Positions 49,811 through 62,826 of a DNA stretch of 64,000 nucleotides are shown here, piece by piece. This stretch comes from Orientallactaga sibirica. Lineage: Eukaryota; Chordata; Mammalia; Rodentia; Dipodidae. The notes under the pieces are model-generated. The model did not search any database. It saw nothing but the letters and a program-made list of their open reading frames with translations, and had not been told where the DNA came from. A program made the position numbers and the translations under genes. How positions within the stretch are numbered: position 1 is the first letter of the stretch; every line of letters starts with the position of its first letter. The stretch is from contig JAEOAD010000004.1 in the NCBI GenBank assembly GCA_036365145.1, positions 54,248,001 through 54,312,000 of the forward strand, read 5' to 3'.

Positions 49811-49823
49811 AAAGATATTTCAG

Positions 49824-51020
49824 TTTCACTGCATAATTAGGTAGGCGGAAACAACACTTACCTTCTCACAATACTGTTTACATTAAACTGTACTGAAAGC
49901 ACCAGTCTCTTTAATATACAGGATCAAAACACCCATGACCTTTCTGATTTATTCCTTATATCTTTTGTTTCAGTCATCCTTTATATTTGCACTCTGAAAT
50001 GTTAATCCTTTCTTTTGTTTTCATTATACACATAGCCAGTGTATAACTTTGGATTCATAATCTGTAACTAGGTGTCTATAGTGGTTTCTTGTTTTTCTTA
50101 TTCAGGCTAATCTCTTTATTACTTTCAACTATATTACATTTTACTGTCAGTATAATCTCACTCTTTTCCTATTTTCATTGTATCCCTTTTACCGAGCATA
50201 TTTAAAAGTCTTCCATTCTGTTCTTCGTTGTTGCTTTTGTGAAGTTTCCAGAAACCTCAATAACTAATTTCACTCTACATCCAACTTCTAATGCTTTTAA
50301 AAATAATTATAATTTGCAGCACAATTTTATCAGCATAAATATATACATTTTGTCCTCTAAATCCACATAATTAAAAATATGAAACAATACACTAACTTCA
50401 TGCAAGTTACTCTTACTTTTCAATATACCTCTTATGTATCATATGAATTTTATGAGACCTAAAGTTGACTTTCTCTAAAGATTAACAGCTTCAAGTGGCC
50501 CAATTCTTCCAATGTTACACCTCTTCATATCCCACTTTCCTCCCTCTACTATATCTTGACGATTTACATCCCTCTATAGACACACAAGTAAACATTAGTT
50601 TCCAAATTTCATTTATATTTTCCTGATGAAGGCTCCTACCGTTATGAATTTTGTCCTGCCATATTTAACACTTAAAATTTCTCTGAAGAATATTTATAAA
50701 TTGTTTGCTATAAAATGGCCCTTGCTTCTTCTGATTTTATAATTGTCTTTTACATCTAGTTGTTATGCTCATTAAGAGTAATATATAGGACTTTATATGA
50801 TCAGAACAATGTAGTAGGTTCATTTATCATTGATAGAATAAGATAATTCATTTTTAAAGTGCTGGATTTATATGATGATATGAGAATAATTTAGTTTTTC
50901 ATGTCAAAATATGAATCCTACCTAGTTCTGCTACTTATCATTCCTGTGATCTTAAACAAATCTATAGCATCTCATTTTCAACTATTAAACAGGACCTATA
51001 GAACCAGCATCAGAAATTTT
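49824..51020. other. Intronic AT-rich unique DNA
   Basis: I see no named repeat and no coding signal. Confidence 0.45.
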
Positions 51021-51028
51021 TGAAAAGG

Positions 51029-51245
51029 GGCTGGAGAGATGGCTTCGTGGTTAAGGTGCATACCTCTGAACTCTAAGGACCCAGGTTCAGTTCTCCAGGT
51101 CTCACATAAGCTAGATGTACATGGTGACACACGATCTGTAGCTCATTTGCAGTGGCTTGAGGCCCTGGCATGCCCATTCTCACTCTTTCTCTATTTCTCT
51201 CTCCCTCTCTCTGTCTCTAATAAATAAATTAATAAAATAAAATTG
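51029..51245 (+). mobile_element. tRNA-derived SINE
   Basis: GGCTGGAGAGATGGCTTCGT head, CAGGTCTCACATAAGCTAGA, and an AATAAATAAATTAATAAAAT tail. A short duplication, TGAAAAGG, flanks it (51021-51028 and 51246-51253). Confidence 0.92.
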
Positions 51246-51253
51246 TGAAAAGG

Positions 51254-52479
51254 AAAAAACTTATGTATATTCTTGGCATACATTTCACACATATTAACTA
51301 TTCCTTTTAACTATGTCTTCTTGGTGCATAAGCTTTTCATAATCTTTTCTAATTATTTTCTATGTTTATAGTATTCTCAAATACCTTTCTCCAATAAACT
51401 TTTCTGAATTTTCCAGCTACTAGATAGAACTTAAAAGTCTAATGAGGAATCTATTAGAAAAATATGCATGTCCCTAGGTTCCTGTCTTCTCTTGTATACT
51501 GTGCATATGACTAATGTGCTAGTGGAAAGAAAAAGACATAAAAGAAAATCTACATTTGTTTATTTGGAGGAGTCATTCATCATAAGATTTTCTATCACCA
51601 AATATGAAAGCTCAGTCTTCCAAATTAAATTGATTTGATACTTTTTTATTTAACAGTAAAAACAAAAGTTTACATCTAAAGATAGAAATATTTTAAGCTA
51701 ACTTCATATTTTAGAGGTGGGGAATTGGCTTTTAACATAAAGTTTGTTGGCCAATTATAATGTGCTTTTCTCTTTTAATTTGTCTGGGGAAGGTTTTGTA
51801 TTTTAAGACAAACTAGGACATTAAGTTTTAGAGGCACATATTGCATCAGATTTTAGAACTAAATTTAAATTCATTTTCAACATTCTGTACTGTGATATAT
51901 GCAGATTAAAATGAAAGTGACACAGATAAAATCATATCTGTTCAGCATTTTCAACTTTAAAAAATAGTTTTTCACTTACCAACTCTCCCAAGAGCAGTAC
52001 TTACTGGCATATATTTTCTGGCTTTCGTGAAATGGTATTAGTTAATGGGGACTGATAGAAGGACTGAAGAGGAATAGGTGAATATAAACATGATTTTTAT
52101 GTTAGTACTAGGTTAGCTCTCCTCTATCAAATGCAGCATAAAACAGCTCTCTTTCTTGTTTCCTTTGTCTTTTTTATTATATGTATTAATACCTATTCTG
52201 TGATGTAATGGCAGATTTGAGGAAGACTTTTTGCTGATCCCTTACTGTATGTCCTGATTTATTTATTGTCCTCAAAATTTTATAGATATGCTCCCAGCAT
52301 ATTAAACTTATTTGTATGTTAAAATTACAACCATTTTTTTTTGGTTTCCGGGAATTTTACTAGGATATGAATATTATAAGTGTTGTTAGATTATAAATGG
52401 TGTAGTACATTCACCATAAATGATAATATATATTCTATAATATAACTGCACCAACTTAGTCTTTGGAAAATAAATATTT
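51254..52479. other. Intronic AT-rich unique DNA
   Basis: I recognise nothing in it beyond short homopolymer runs. Confidence 0.45.
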
Positions 52480-52686
52480 TTAAATATTTTATTTATTTAT
52501 TTGAGAGAGAAAGAAAAGAGAGAGAGAGAGAGAGAATGGATGTGCCAGGGCCTCCTGCTGCTGCAAATGAACTCCAGACACACATGCTACCTTGTGCATC
52601 TGGCTTATGTGGGTCCTGAAGAATTGAACCTAGGTCCTTTGGCTTTACAGGCAAGCATCTTAACCACTAAGCCATCACCCCAGCTC
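52480..52686 (-). mobile_element. tRNA-derived SINE, reverse orientation
   Basis: TTATTTATTTATTTGAGAGA, GATGTGCCAGGGCCTCCTGC, TTAACCACTAAGCCATCACC. The flanks are AAATATTTT-like and too simple to prove a target duplication. Confidence 0.93.
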
Positions 52687-52837
52687 TGAAAAGGAAATAT
52701 TTTGAAGCAGTAATTCTCATAATATTTAAATAAATAAAAATGATGAATTAATTAACAATAATAATAAAGTCTTATATTTCTGGAAAAGTATATTTCTTAT
52801 GTCTATGCTGACACATCTCATTGAAAATGTGTAATGA

Positions 52838-53124
52838 GGGCTGGAGAGATGGCATAGCGGTTAAGGCGCCTGCCTACTAAGCCTAAGAACCTAGTTCCAA
52901 TCTCCAGGTCCCACATTTAGCCAGATGCAGTTACGCAAGGGTGCAATGCTGCACTTGCCTACAAGGGGGCGCACACATCTGGATTTCGTTCACAGCAGCT
53001 GACAGACTGCTGGCGTGCCCAAATCTCTATCTGTCTCCTTCTCCCTCTCTCTCTCTTTCTGTGTCTCTCTCCAAAAAATTAATTAATTAATTAATTAAAA
53101 ATCAGCCTTTAAAAAAAAAGAAAA
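52838..53124 (+). mobile_element. tRNA-derived SINE, CTCF-motif subfamily
   Basis: GGCTGGAGAGATGGCATAGC head and an AATTAATTAATTAATTAAAA tail. GAAAATGTGTAATGA (52823-52837) and GAAAATGAGTAATGA (53125-53139) form a 15-bp target duplication with one mismatch. Its motif at 52959-52972 reads CTACAAGGGGGCGC, one base off the intact form. Confidence 0.94.
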
Positions 53125-53846
53125 GAAAATGAGTAATGATAGTCATTTAGGAGTCCTAAGTGCTGAATACAGCTTTACCTTCAGTCAGGTGTTATTCAAT
53201 ATAGATGAAGCTTTGACCTCTTCTTCCAGAATGAGGAGGGACTGGGATGTTTTCTTTTCTTTTTCTGTGTTTAAATGCCATTCCAATAGTTCCTAGTGTT
53301 ATAAGTTAAAGCAATAACAACTTTCAAAAAAGCTAGCAATTCACAAATTCACAACACAAAAAGCCAAAGAATGTAAAAGAGACATGATTTAAGCCAATTT
53401 ATACACTTAGTTAATTCAGATGGCCTCAGAATATATCTGGACAGTAACACAAACACTTTTAACCTCCTCTGTTCTAAAAATATGGTCCATTAACACTTAG
53501 TTCCCTATAACTAATATATAACAGTAATAACCATCGTGTAAGTCCAATGGTCAGTTGATAACTCTCATAAAGAACTCCATATGAATATTGACTCAGATGA
53601 GTTAGAAGAAAAATCTATCTGGAGGTGCTGGCTAATCACTAGTAAGTATGAAACAACTTCCAATGCTTAGCCTTGGAGAGATAATACCAAATTGTCCAAT
53701 TTAAAAGTACCAGGGTGCCTTAGTACAGACAAAAGTCATCCACAAGATGCCTTTATTACACCACTTGAATCCTTTTCTCTGATGTATTTCTGTATTTATC
53801 TGCCTCTCTCTCCCTTCACCCCCTGACACATGAAGTACACGTATAT

Positions 53847-53849
53847 GCG

Positions 53850-53896
<47 letters not shown>
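53847..53896 (+). repeat. (GC)n-(AC)n microsatellite
   Basis: GCGCGCGCGCGC runs directly into about 19 AC units. All 50 bases alternate purine and pyrimidine. CpG-rich runs of this kind are the strongest natural Z-DNA formers. Confidence 0.95.
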
Positions 53897-53898
<2 letters not shown>

Positions 53899-53904
53899 GC
53901 ACTT

Positions 53905-53978
53905 CAATTGTAAGATTGAAATGAAGGCCTCATGCATGCTAGGCAATCACTCTTCATGGAGCTACCTCCCCACTCCAA
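53905..53978 (-). mobile_element. ID/B4-type SINE head fragment
   Basis: GCATGCTAGGCAATCACTCT, followed by GGAGCTACCTCCCCACTCC, is the reverse complement of an ID-type head. The adjacent AC repeat is probably its expanded tail. Confidence 0.6.
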
Positions 53979-54551
53979 TATTGCATTCTATTTTGGTACT
54001 ACTATATAGTACTACAAACTCATTCCAAACTAATTTATGAAAAATATAATTAAATTTCTTTTCTTATATTTTGCACACATATATGAACATGAAACTTATC
54101 CAGGATCCTGCTTTTTTTCTAGTTTAGTCAATTCATTAAGCAAGCATTTACTCAAATGTAAAAGTCAATTTAGAGGTCAGCCAAGGTTCAATATGCATTT
54201 CTGTGTGTCTACTTTCCCGTGTCACTGTTATAGTTTCGCAAAAAGCAGGTGGGGGAGGAGTTTGCCATTTGTGTGGTCTTGTCTGGGCCATGGGAGTTTC
54301 TTACCTGAAATAAGGCAGACATAACATACTAAGTACACATCTGTACATACAATTATTCTGTGTTCATGTGTGCACATATCTATGTCAAAATGAGTGGAGA
54401 CATGGGATATAAAGGTGGTGAGTCATATTTGCATAATCTGTTACATTTAATTTCATAACTAGAATATGTTTTCTGTCATTCCTGTGTGTATTGTTTCTAA
54501 ATTTAAAACTTTTCATGTTATTTAAAAGTTGATTAAAAAATGAGTAAAACA

Positions 54552-54822
54552 TGGGCTGGAGAGATGGCTTAGCGGTTAAGGCGCCTGCCTGCTAAGCCTA
54601 AGAACCTGGTTCCAATCTCCAGGTCCCATGTTTAGCCAGATGCAAAGTGATGCAAGGGCGCAATGCCGCACTTGACCACAAGGGCGCACATGCATCTGGA
54701 TTTCGTTCACAGCAGCTGAGAGACTGCTGGCGCGCCCATCTCTGTCTCTCTCCCTCTCACTCTGTCTGTCTCTCTCTGTGTCTCTCTCCAAAAATAAATA
54801 AAATAATAAAAAATATTTTTTA
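54552..54822 (+). mobile_element. tRNA-derived SINE, CTCF-motif subfamily, very young
   Basis: It has a perfect 17-bp target duplication, AAAAAATGAGTAAAACA (54535-54551 and 54823-54839). The head, A box and B box are clean, and CpGs are preserved (GGCGCGCCCATCTC). The CTCF-like site reads CCACAAGGGCGC, two Gs short of the intact motif. Confidence 0.96.
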
Positions 54823-54839
54823 AAAAAATGAGTAAAACA

Positions 54840-55895
54840 AAATCCCAAAAGACTAGATAGTATGAAGTGAAAAAAATGAGTCTGTATTATGTCCCTTAGA
54901 AACCCATCATAAACCTCAGAAATAAACTTTGCTTAAACAACTTTTGGGGTCCCTCCATGCTAGAAAGCCCTGTGGTGAAGATACTATCACCACAGTTTAT
55001 GAACCCTGCAGTATTACACATGTTCTAGACATTAATTGATAGTTCCTGAAGAAAGTAAAGAACAGATAAATGAATGAGTAAAAATAACATAAATTCTACA
55101 ATGTTTCAATGTCCATGGGATATAAGCTCTTGAAAAACCCCTGTTTTTCTACATCTTTTTAGCTGCTTTCAGCAAGATGTAAGACCTAAGTTTTTCTTCA
55201 CATCAACCACAAAATTAATCCTTAGAGTTAAATATTTTTAGAGGGATGTTTTGATCTTCCTCTCTCCCCTCTCCCACATTCCCTTCTTCCTTTTTCTTCT
55301 TCCTTCCTCCCTTCCTGCCTTCCTTTATTTCTTTTCACAAGATAGAGTCTGGTATTCACCATTGCATTTATGTTATTCTAACTTCTTATTTTCCACTTTT
55401 GTACCAGTACAATAATATTTGGATTGTTTTCTAATTTATCCTGTATTCTTAACTATTTATCTAGATAGTAATTTACTTTCATCTGGTTTTGATATCATTA
55501 AAAAAGTTCATTATTCTCTCAACTCTAATTTTACCAAAATCACAAATTCCATTTAAATGTTCAGCATTGCCAGTGCTGTGTATCCAGCAGGGAATGCAGG
55601 TCATTGCTGCTTTACTAACCCAACTCTTATTTTCATTTATTACTGATATTTCTTCTACTGCTATAGTTAAAAGAAAACTATAAAATGCAGCACACATTTT
55701 AACACTGCATAGCAGAATTTGAGGACATAAGGCTGAAATGTGTCATTTTTATGAGCAGTATGACAGCTGTTAGTAGTCGCACACTCTCTAACCCTGCACT
55801 TTTAATGTAAGATAATCTATGAAGTACAGTAACAAAGTATGGCGGGCATGGCCCAACAGTGTTTAATATTTTTCCTATCAAAAAATAGAACACAG
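54840..55895. other. Intronic unique DNA
   Basis: It contains a pyrimidine-rich stretch at about 55255-55335. Overlapping frames at 55479-55697 (-) and 55489-55683 (+) mirror each other and are not convincing genes. Confidence 0.45.
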
Positions 55896-56096
55896 AGGGC
55901 TAGAGAGTTTGCTCAGTGGTTAAGGTACCTGCCTTCAAAACCTAAGTACCTGAGTTTGATTGCCCAGGACCCACGTAAAGCCAGATGCACAAAAGGGGTG
56001 CCTGACTCTGGAGTTCATTTGCAGTGGCTAGAGGCCCTGACACACCCATTCTCTCTCTATCTCACACTACTTGCAAATAAATGAAATATTTTTTTT
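55896..56096 (+). mobile_element. tRNA-derived SINE
   Basis: AGGGCTAGAGAGTTTGCTCA head, GCCAGATGCACAAAAGGGGT, CAGTGGCTAGAGGCCCTGAC, and a CAAATAAATGAAATATTTTT tail. Confidence 0.92.
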
Positions 56097-57399
56097 AAAT
56101 AGAGCTCATAGTAAGAACTTAGTACTTAATGAGTAGGTTTTGTAATTTATTCAAAGTCCATCTATTTAGGATAATTAATTGAAATAAACTGTTACGATGA
56201 AAACTATTAACTAAATTTACAGTAAGCTTAGAGTAGTTGTATAGACTCATAATTTTTGAGGCATTGATGTTAGATGATTACATGTTTGTGAATTTATGTA
56301 TTTTTGACTTTTTATTGGTCAACTATGTATTCAAGTATTCATACATAGTAAAATTGCAATTTTCTTATAAATATCAGATATATTTTACATGTAATTAAAT
56401 TAAATTGCTATGATTTTTAAATGCTTTTGTAGGAAAATTTTTTGCTGAGTGTTAGGCTATGAGCTAGAGCATGGAATGTATCATTCCATGGGCCCACTGG
56501 GCACATACTGCAAACATGACACAACGGTCATTAACATGCAGCAACCATTGAGAGCCATGTTTTGTGAAACTTTACTTTTCCTTAATTATTCTAGGCAATG
56601 GACTATGACCTATATATCAATGTAAAAAGTCATTTCTTTATTGGCTGAGATTCCACAGGTACTTTTATGATTAAAACAACATTTGCTAATAGTTTTGGTT
56701 TCCAGATAATTGGCCTATGAATAGTGGTCTCTGAAAAGTGAAATTATATATCATTTCCCAGGACTGGAGTTACTCATTAGGGAGAACTTTGGCTTTTCCA
56801 TGGGTAAACTTGAATCCTTTTCAAGAGAGGGAACTCTGGGTAAATTATATGTTCTCATATTCATCTTCTGTAGCCATGGAATGATAACCACACATGAGGG
56901 GAAAGTTAATTTCAATGGTACTGCATACTTAGAATGTCTCACAGCAGCACAGCAAGAATGGTGCATATGCACTTATTGTAAATACTATTAATTTTTTAAT
57001 CACAGCTATTCCAAAGTTCTTTTCATATTCTATTCTTTCCTTTATATTATAGCTAAGATTCCAGTTATTTCTGGAAATAGAAATTGTGGGGAAACCAAAC
57101 AATACACAGAATAAAACGGTAATTTTTCATGGATTGTATTTTTGTTATTTGAACAAAAGTCATTTTCAGTCAGCATGGAGATCTTCCTCCTCTGTCTGGC
57201 TGATCCCAACTGCACTTAGGTCTTCCTAGATCTCCTACCAAAGGAAATTGATTCATGTTATAGGTAAAAATACAGAATTGTATGGTCTTTCAAGGTATAC
57301 ACCTATCCATATGTAGCTATAAGGTACTAGATATGAATATCCAACTAGCATTGTGAAGGAACTGTTTTTAATAATTTAAATCTAAATTAAATCTTTGAA
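56097..57399. other. Intronic unique DNA
   Basis: No recognised repeat. Mirror-image frames near 56751-56991 on both strands have no recognisable domain. Confidence 0.45.
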
Positions 57400-57414
57400 C
57401 TATTAAGCATTTTT

Positions 57415-57609
57415 TTTTTTTTTATTTTATTTTTTATTTGAGACAAAGGGAGAGAGAATGGGCTTGCCAGGGCCTCTAGCTACTGCAAACAAACTCCAGA
57501 TGCATGTGCCACCATGTGCATCTGGCTTACATGGGACCTGGAGAATCGAACCAGGGTCCTTTAGGCTTCACAGGCATACACCTTAACTGCTAAGCCATCT
57601 CTCCAGCCC
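57415..57609 (-). mobile_element. tRNA-derived SINE, reverse orientation
   Basis: A T-run with TTATTTTATTTTTTATTTGA, GGGCTTGCCAGGGCCTCTAG, TAACTGCTAAGCCATCTCTC. The perfect 15-bp target duplication CTATTAAGCATTTTT lies at 57400-57414 and 57610-57624. Confidence 0.95.
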
Positions 57610-57624
57610 CTATTAAGCATTTTT

Positions 57625-60221
57625 GTTTAAGTATATTGTTATTTGCAACATTTTTATTAATTCCAGAAAATTCAGAATTTGAATTGTGATACATTTTTAT
57701 AAGTATAATATACATAGTGAGTTTCAAGGACTTAGTGAAAAATGTAAATATCTCAATAATTTTTGTATATTATTACATATTACAAAGATATTCTTTAGGA
57801 TACATTAAGTAAGTTATGTTATTAAAATGTATTCCTTTTACTTTTTGCTGTAGCTACTAGAAAATTAAAGTTGTACTTGTGGCATACTTTGCATTTTTAT
57901 TGGATGACCTTGGTGTAGAGAGATGGCTAAAGCAAAATTACTTAGCTCTAAGTTAAAATATCCCACTGAAAATTAGTTGCAGGCCTCAGATAAGTCAAGT
58001 GGGACTGAGAATAGGACCTGAGAGAAAGGGGAGCATGCAGCATAAGAGAATGAAGACTGTCTGCTCTTGAAGATTATTGGAAAACAGTGTTGAAGAATAT
58101 AGATGTAGCAGCTAATACATAAAGTGCCATCCGTGGCTTTAACTAATCAATAGCAGCAGAGAATTTCCCAGTCCTTTTGAATACTAGAAAACTTAATGAT
58201 ATAGTCTTCTCATTGTTTGAAAAATAAACTAGAATTATTTTAAACATAAGAAGGCAGTTGTCAAAGTAAGAATAGTGTCAGCAACATGTCTACACTTATC
58301 AGAGCTTTCAGGTCAGAAAATCTGTAGATAACACTTAGGAATTCTGGCTTAAGCCTGCAGGTGATTCTGATGCACACAACTCTGCAAACCAATGCACTGG
58401 AATACTAAATATTCTTGGTAATTGAGACAAATGTCCCTCTGATAAATCGTCTGGGATCTCTGTAGGGCAACAGTTATTTAGTGGATGGCCCACTTTAGGC
58501 AATAATGAAGGGCTGAGGCTGCACATTTCCTTTCTCCAGCAACCTTAAAATATTAAATATCCAGGAAGGAATCTAGATAATTGTTTTCCTGGTTTAGCCT
58601 TTAATTTTTTTAATTGAATTTTTACTGGGGTTAATTGCTTACCATCCTTAAACAACTTCTGTTTTATTGAGATACAAGAACTTTTCATCCCCAGGATGCT
58701 TTCCATTTTTGCAGTGCTTACAGGAGGATTGCTGAATGGGATGCTATACTAGTTTAAAGGAATCCCACCAAGCTTCATCTGTTTGCAATGAAAAATGATT
58801 GTACTGACTTTTGAGAATGTCACAATCATTATGTAACATTTCATACTGCTGAGTTATTTTGGCTATGACATTTTTGGGAAGGAAAAACAGGGTCCCAAGA
58901 AATCACTTCAGAATTGTACTATTTTTACATTGTAGATTTTATTTATATAAATAAAAAATAAAAGCCAATTGTATGTTGAGCATTGTTACTTCTGCTGTTA
59001 ATTTCAGTGCTTTCAATACTTAAATTTAATGCTTAAAGCAAAATAATAATATTTACCTTAAAAAAGAAAGCTTATCTTTTTTATGTTTTAAATTTCCATT
59101 AATACATTCTCACTTAATACTTATATAGTCTAGATCAGATTACTCTATAAAACATATTGTACATATTCTACAAACATTTCTACCCATGTCAAGTTAATTC
59201 CAAATACATCACATGCATTTTTGCATTTAAAAATGGACAATCTTTGTCTCTATACTTGCATAGGTATAAAATGTGGATTTAAAGTAAATAAGACTTGAGT
59301 TTTATTTCAAAATGTGGAATAAAAATCAGAACCTGAGCCTAGTACTTGAGAATATTTTTCCCTTTGTTACAAGACGATAAAATCTAGCAAGAATTTCTGC
59401 TAAATACTTCCACTTTAATTCTATCTTTCCAAAATCAATCAGCACACAACCAGGAAATGTACAGTTACCTGGACATGCGTTCAGAAATACAGAAGTATTT
59501 TGAGCCTTTTAGAAGTAAACCTGCATAGTGCTTTCTGTATTAGGAGAGCATCAAGCTCTGAGCACTCTGTCCTTTACCATCCATGTTAAACCTGATGACT
59601 GTTGTATAATCTCAAGCACCGGAAAAGTCAAAACCATACAAAATTTCCTTATTAGTGGTTGCTTATGTACATGACTAATGACTTCATACAATTTAGTGAT
59701 TTACTAGGTAATTTGACCCAATAACATACTATTTCATTATGACTAGGTAATAGAAAAATATTATATTTTACCAAGACAAAATGATTCAATACTTCAAGGG
59801 GGCAATGGAGAATTTGGAAATAGAGTTTGAGGTAACCTAGAATTAAACTCCCTTTTTCTAAGGTTTTCAATTGGAGATAATGAGCATATAATTAAAATAG
59901 TTTGTTCAATGGAAGTTTAAAAATACTGATACCATATATGACTTTCTATATAATTATTTGCCTAAAAACCTTTGGCAAGCCAATTACTTTCATTTTTGCA
60001 CCTGGTCATTTTTCTGAACTTCACCAACTTCTGTGTCCTCAATCTTTGATTCTTTTTGCAAAGCTTATGATTGTTAATATACTTTTCCTGCTGAGAATTA
60101 CATGTTTGAAATGGTAACAGGTAAATAAGTGATCTATTTCTCAGAAAAAAAAGGAAATGTATATAAATAGACTTTTTATTTTTTATTCAAATGTTTTGAA
60201 TTGTTTCTTCTTGTTATGAGG

Positions 60222-60223
<2 letters not shown>
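57625..60223. other. Intronic unique DNA, longest repeat-poor stretch of intron 2
   Basis: About 2.6 kb without a recognised retroposon, which is unusual for this window and may hint at conserved non-coding sequence. Frames at 58335-58526 (-) and 59652-59870 (-) show no known domain. Confidence 0.45.

Positions 60224-60259
<36 letters not shown>
60224..60259 (+). repeat. (GT)n microsatellite
   Basis: About 18 uninterrupted GT units following ATGAGGAG. Confidence 0.95.
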
Positions 60260-60262
<3 letters not shown>

Positions 60263-61646
60263 CTATTTATGCTTCCAATGGAAAGCCCTACCACATGCTT
60301 AGCCTTTGTAATCAACAAAGTCAAATATGTAAATATGAAACCTTGGGCTTTTCAAGGCTTTAAAATCAGAATCAGTCCTGGAAATTGTTACACCAGAAAT
60401 GGAAATGCCCATTGCTTGACGACAACAACAAACTCTGGTCACTTGTGCTCCTCCATTATTCTTTAACTGGATGGAATTTGGCTTCTATCATTCTTTTAGT
60501 CTTAAAATGTTCTAAGAATGGGACTTTATTATTTACACGCTCTTATGTATGACTTTAGATATATTCTAATTTGTGAATCTGATTTTGAACTGAACACTTT
60601 GTTAAAAAGAATTACTATTTATAATGACAAGCAGAAGATTTAACATTTTAAGGTCTGAGTTACAATCTTTGATAATCTTAACTTTAACATTACTTTGAAA
60701 ATATCAATTCACTAATTATTACCTATGTCCCATTCCATTAAGCAAGACATATATTACTAATTGAGTAAATATGTATGTAATATAGTAAATTTATTCTCCA
60801 AAAATTTGAACAAGTATGACAATAAATTAAATTATCTTAAGGAGCAAAAGTTAAATAAAATATATGGACAATTCAGATACCAAAGTTTCTATATTTAGGC
60901 TTTGAACTTAGCCTTGAATATTTTGCCAGCTATAGAAAAATGTAGAAAGTGCCAGTTCAAAATAGAAACATCTGTTTCTGAGGGGCAGTAAAGCTTTTTT
61001 TAGTATTTAAAGGTGTTCACATAAGGGTCTTTGGTGTGAGTCTATTCCAGTATAACTGGGACAGCAAACTTGAAGAATGAGCTTGTTTCTTCCAGGGTCC
61101 ACCAACAAAAACCAACAAACACTCTTAAAAATCAATTCACTGTTATATTTAAAAATAAAACTGAGTATTTGTAGTAAGAACATTTTATAAATATCTTCAG
61201 ATTTTCTTATTTCTTTCAGTTATATTATTACTGCATTAAAGGCAGTTGAATATTCTCTTTTCTGGTCAAGACTTTAAGGTAACCAGAATCCTCCATTGTT
61301 GATAAGGGGCCACTTTTTTCACATAAGAAAACAAACCCAAATCATGTCAGTATTAATCACTACCAGTGTTGCACTATAAGAAGTAGAAGCAAGATGTGGG
61401 GTGTATTAGATGAAACCCTTTTTGTCAATGCCATAAACACTGTTTATATATTTGCCTTTCTTTTCAATTTGGAACTCCTTCTAGATAAGGACCAATTTGA
61501 TTCATAATGTAATGCCCACTACTAAAGACACATGTTAAAGAAAAAAAAATGTTTAAAATTTGTCTGTAACAGCTCATTCTTCAGCAAATTATTGGGACAA
61601 CTTCTTATTTCTGAATATTAAAAGTGACATTATTTTAAGGGCAGTG
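60260..61646. other. Intronic AT-rich unique DNA
   Basis: I recognise no repeat or coding signal. Confidence 0.45.
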
Positions 61647-61797
61647 ATTTTTTTTTTTTTTTTTTAGGTAAGGTTTTATTCTAGCCCAGGTTGACCTGGA
61701 ATTCACTATGGAGTCTCAGGGTGGCCTTGAACTCATGGCGATCCTCCTACCTCTGCCTCCCAAGTGCTGGGATTAAAGGTGTGTGCCACCATGGCCA
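61647..61797 (-). mobile_element. B1 SINE
   Basis: T-run, TTAGGTAAGGTTTTATTCTA, TGACCTGGAATTCACTATGG, GCTGGGATTAAAGGTGTGTG, ending CCACCATGGCC. Confidence 0.94.
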
Positions 61798-62639
61798 TCT
61801 TAAGGCAATGTTTTAGACAGCATGTTGAAAGATATCTTTTTCATTTTGCTTAATATTTTAAGAAGTAACAGAATCAAACACTGATCTGAAAGGTTAGTAT
61901 TTACTGCTATTTCTGTTTGCGATATGACTTCATATATAATGCATTGAGACCATGTCTGCCATTTATAGTCCTGGACTAGAAATACAATATTCGTGGAAAA
62001 TGAATCTCTGAAGTTTGCTTAAAAGTTATCACACAATATGTAAAATTGTCAGTGTAGGATATAAAATATCTGTATGTAATATTCTAATCCACGTGTCTTC
62101 TGAATAATATCATCCTAACAATATAATTATAACATGGGTCAAGACTTTCAAAAATTCCTTGTTTTACTTTTCTTCCCCTCAAAGTATTAGCACTATAATA
62201 TTTCTATTATCAAATCTTAGGGATAGCAAATTCTCAAAGAAAAAAAATATAAATTCTAAAATGCATTATGACTAAACACTTACAAAATTCCTTGTCAAAG
62301 TCCTGTGCTTCTAAGAGATTGTGTAGAACAGTTAGGGGATAGCTTTTTACTTTGGTCTTTCATTACCTGTACATAGATAGATATATTCTTTTTCCCTTAC
62401 AGATGTCTTCCACTCATCCACTCATGTTAAATATGCTATTCTTTTCCTTATCTATACTTTTTAATGTTTAAGTGTGAAAATAAATTTTAAAAATTCTCTA
62501 ATTAAGAAATGAACCTCAATACACAGTAGACAGTAATCTAAACTCCTTAGTAAGAAGTACTTAGTGAGAAGTAGCCCCTAGATAGCTTGTGTATTTTTCG
62601 TTGAAAAAAAAAAATGCAAACCTCATTGTATTAGTTTTT

Positions 62640-62826
62640 TTTTTTGTTGTTTGTTTGTTTTGTTGTGGTTGTTTTTATTATTTTGGGTTTTTTGAGGTAG
62701 GGTCTCACTCTGGCCCAGGCTGACCGGGAATTCAGTATGTAGTCTCAGGGTGGCCTTGAACTCTTGCTGATCCTCCAACCTCTGCCTCCTAAGTGCAGAT
62801 TAAAGGCAAGCGCCACCACACCCAGC
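62640..62826 (-). mobile_element. B1 SINE inserted at the edge of an RMER-type repeat
   Basis: (GTTT)n-rich tail, TTTTGAGGTAGGGTCTCACT, GGCCCAGGCTGACCGGGAAT, ending CACCACACCCAGC. The 13-bp target duplication TGTATTAGTTTTT lies at 62627-62639 and 62827-62839. The right-hand copy is the start of the neighbouring repeat, so the B1 landed at its border. Confidence 0.94.
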
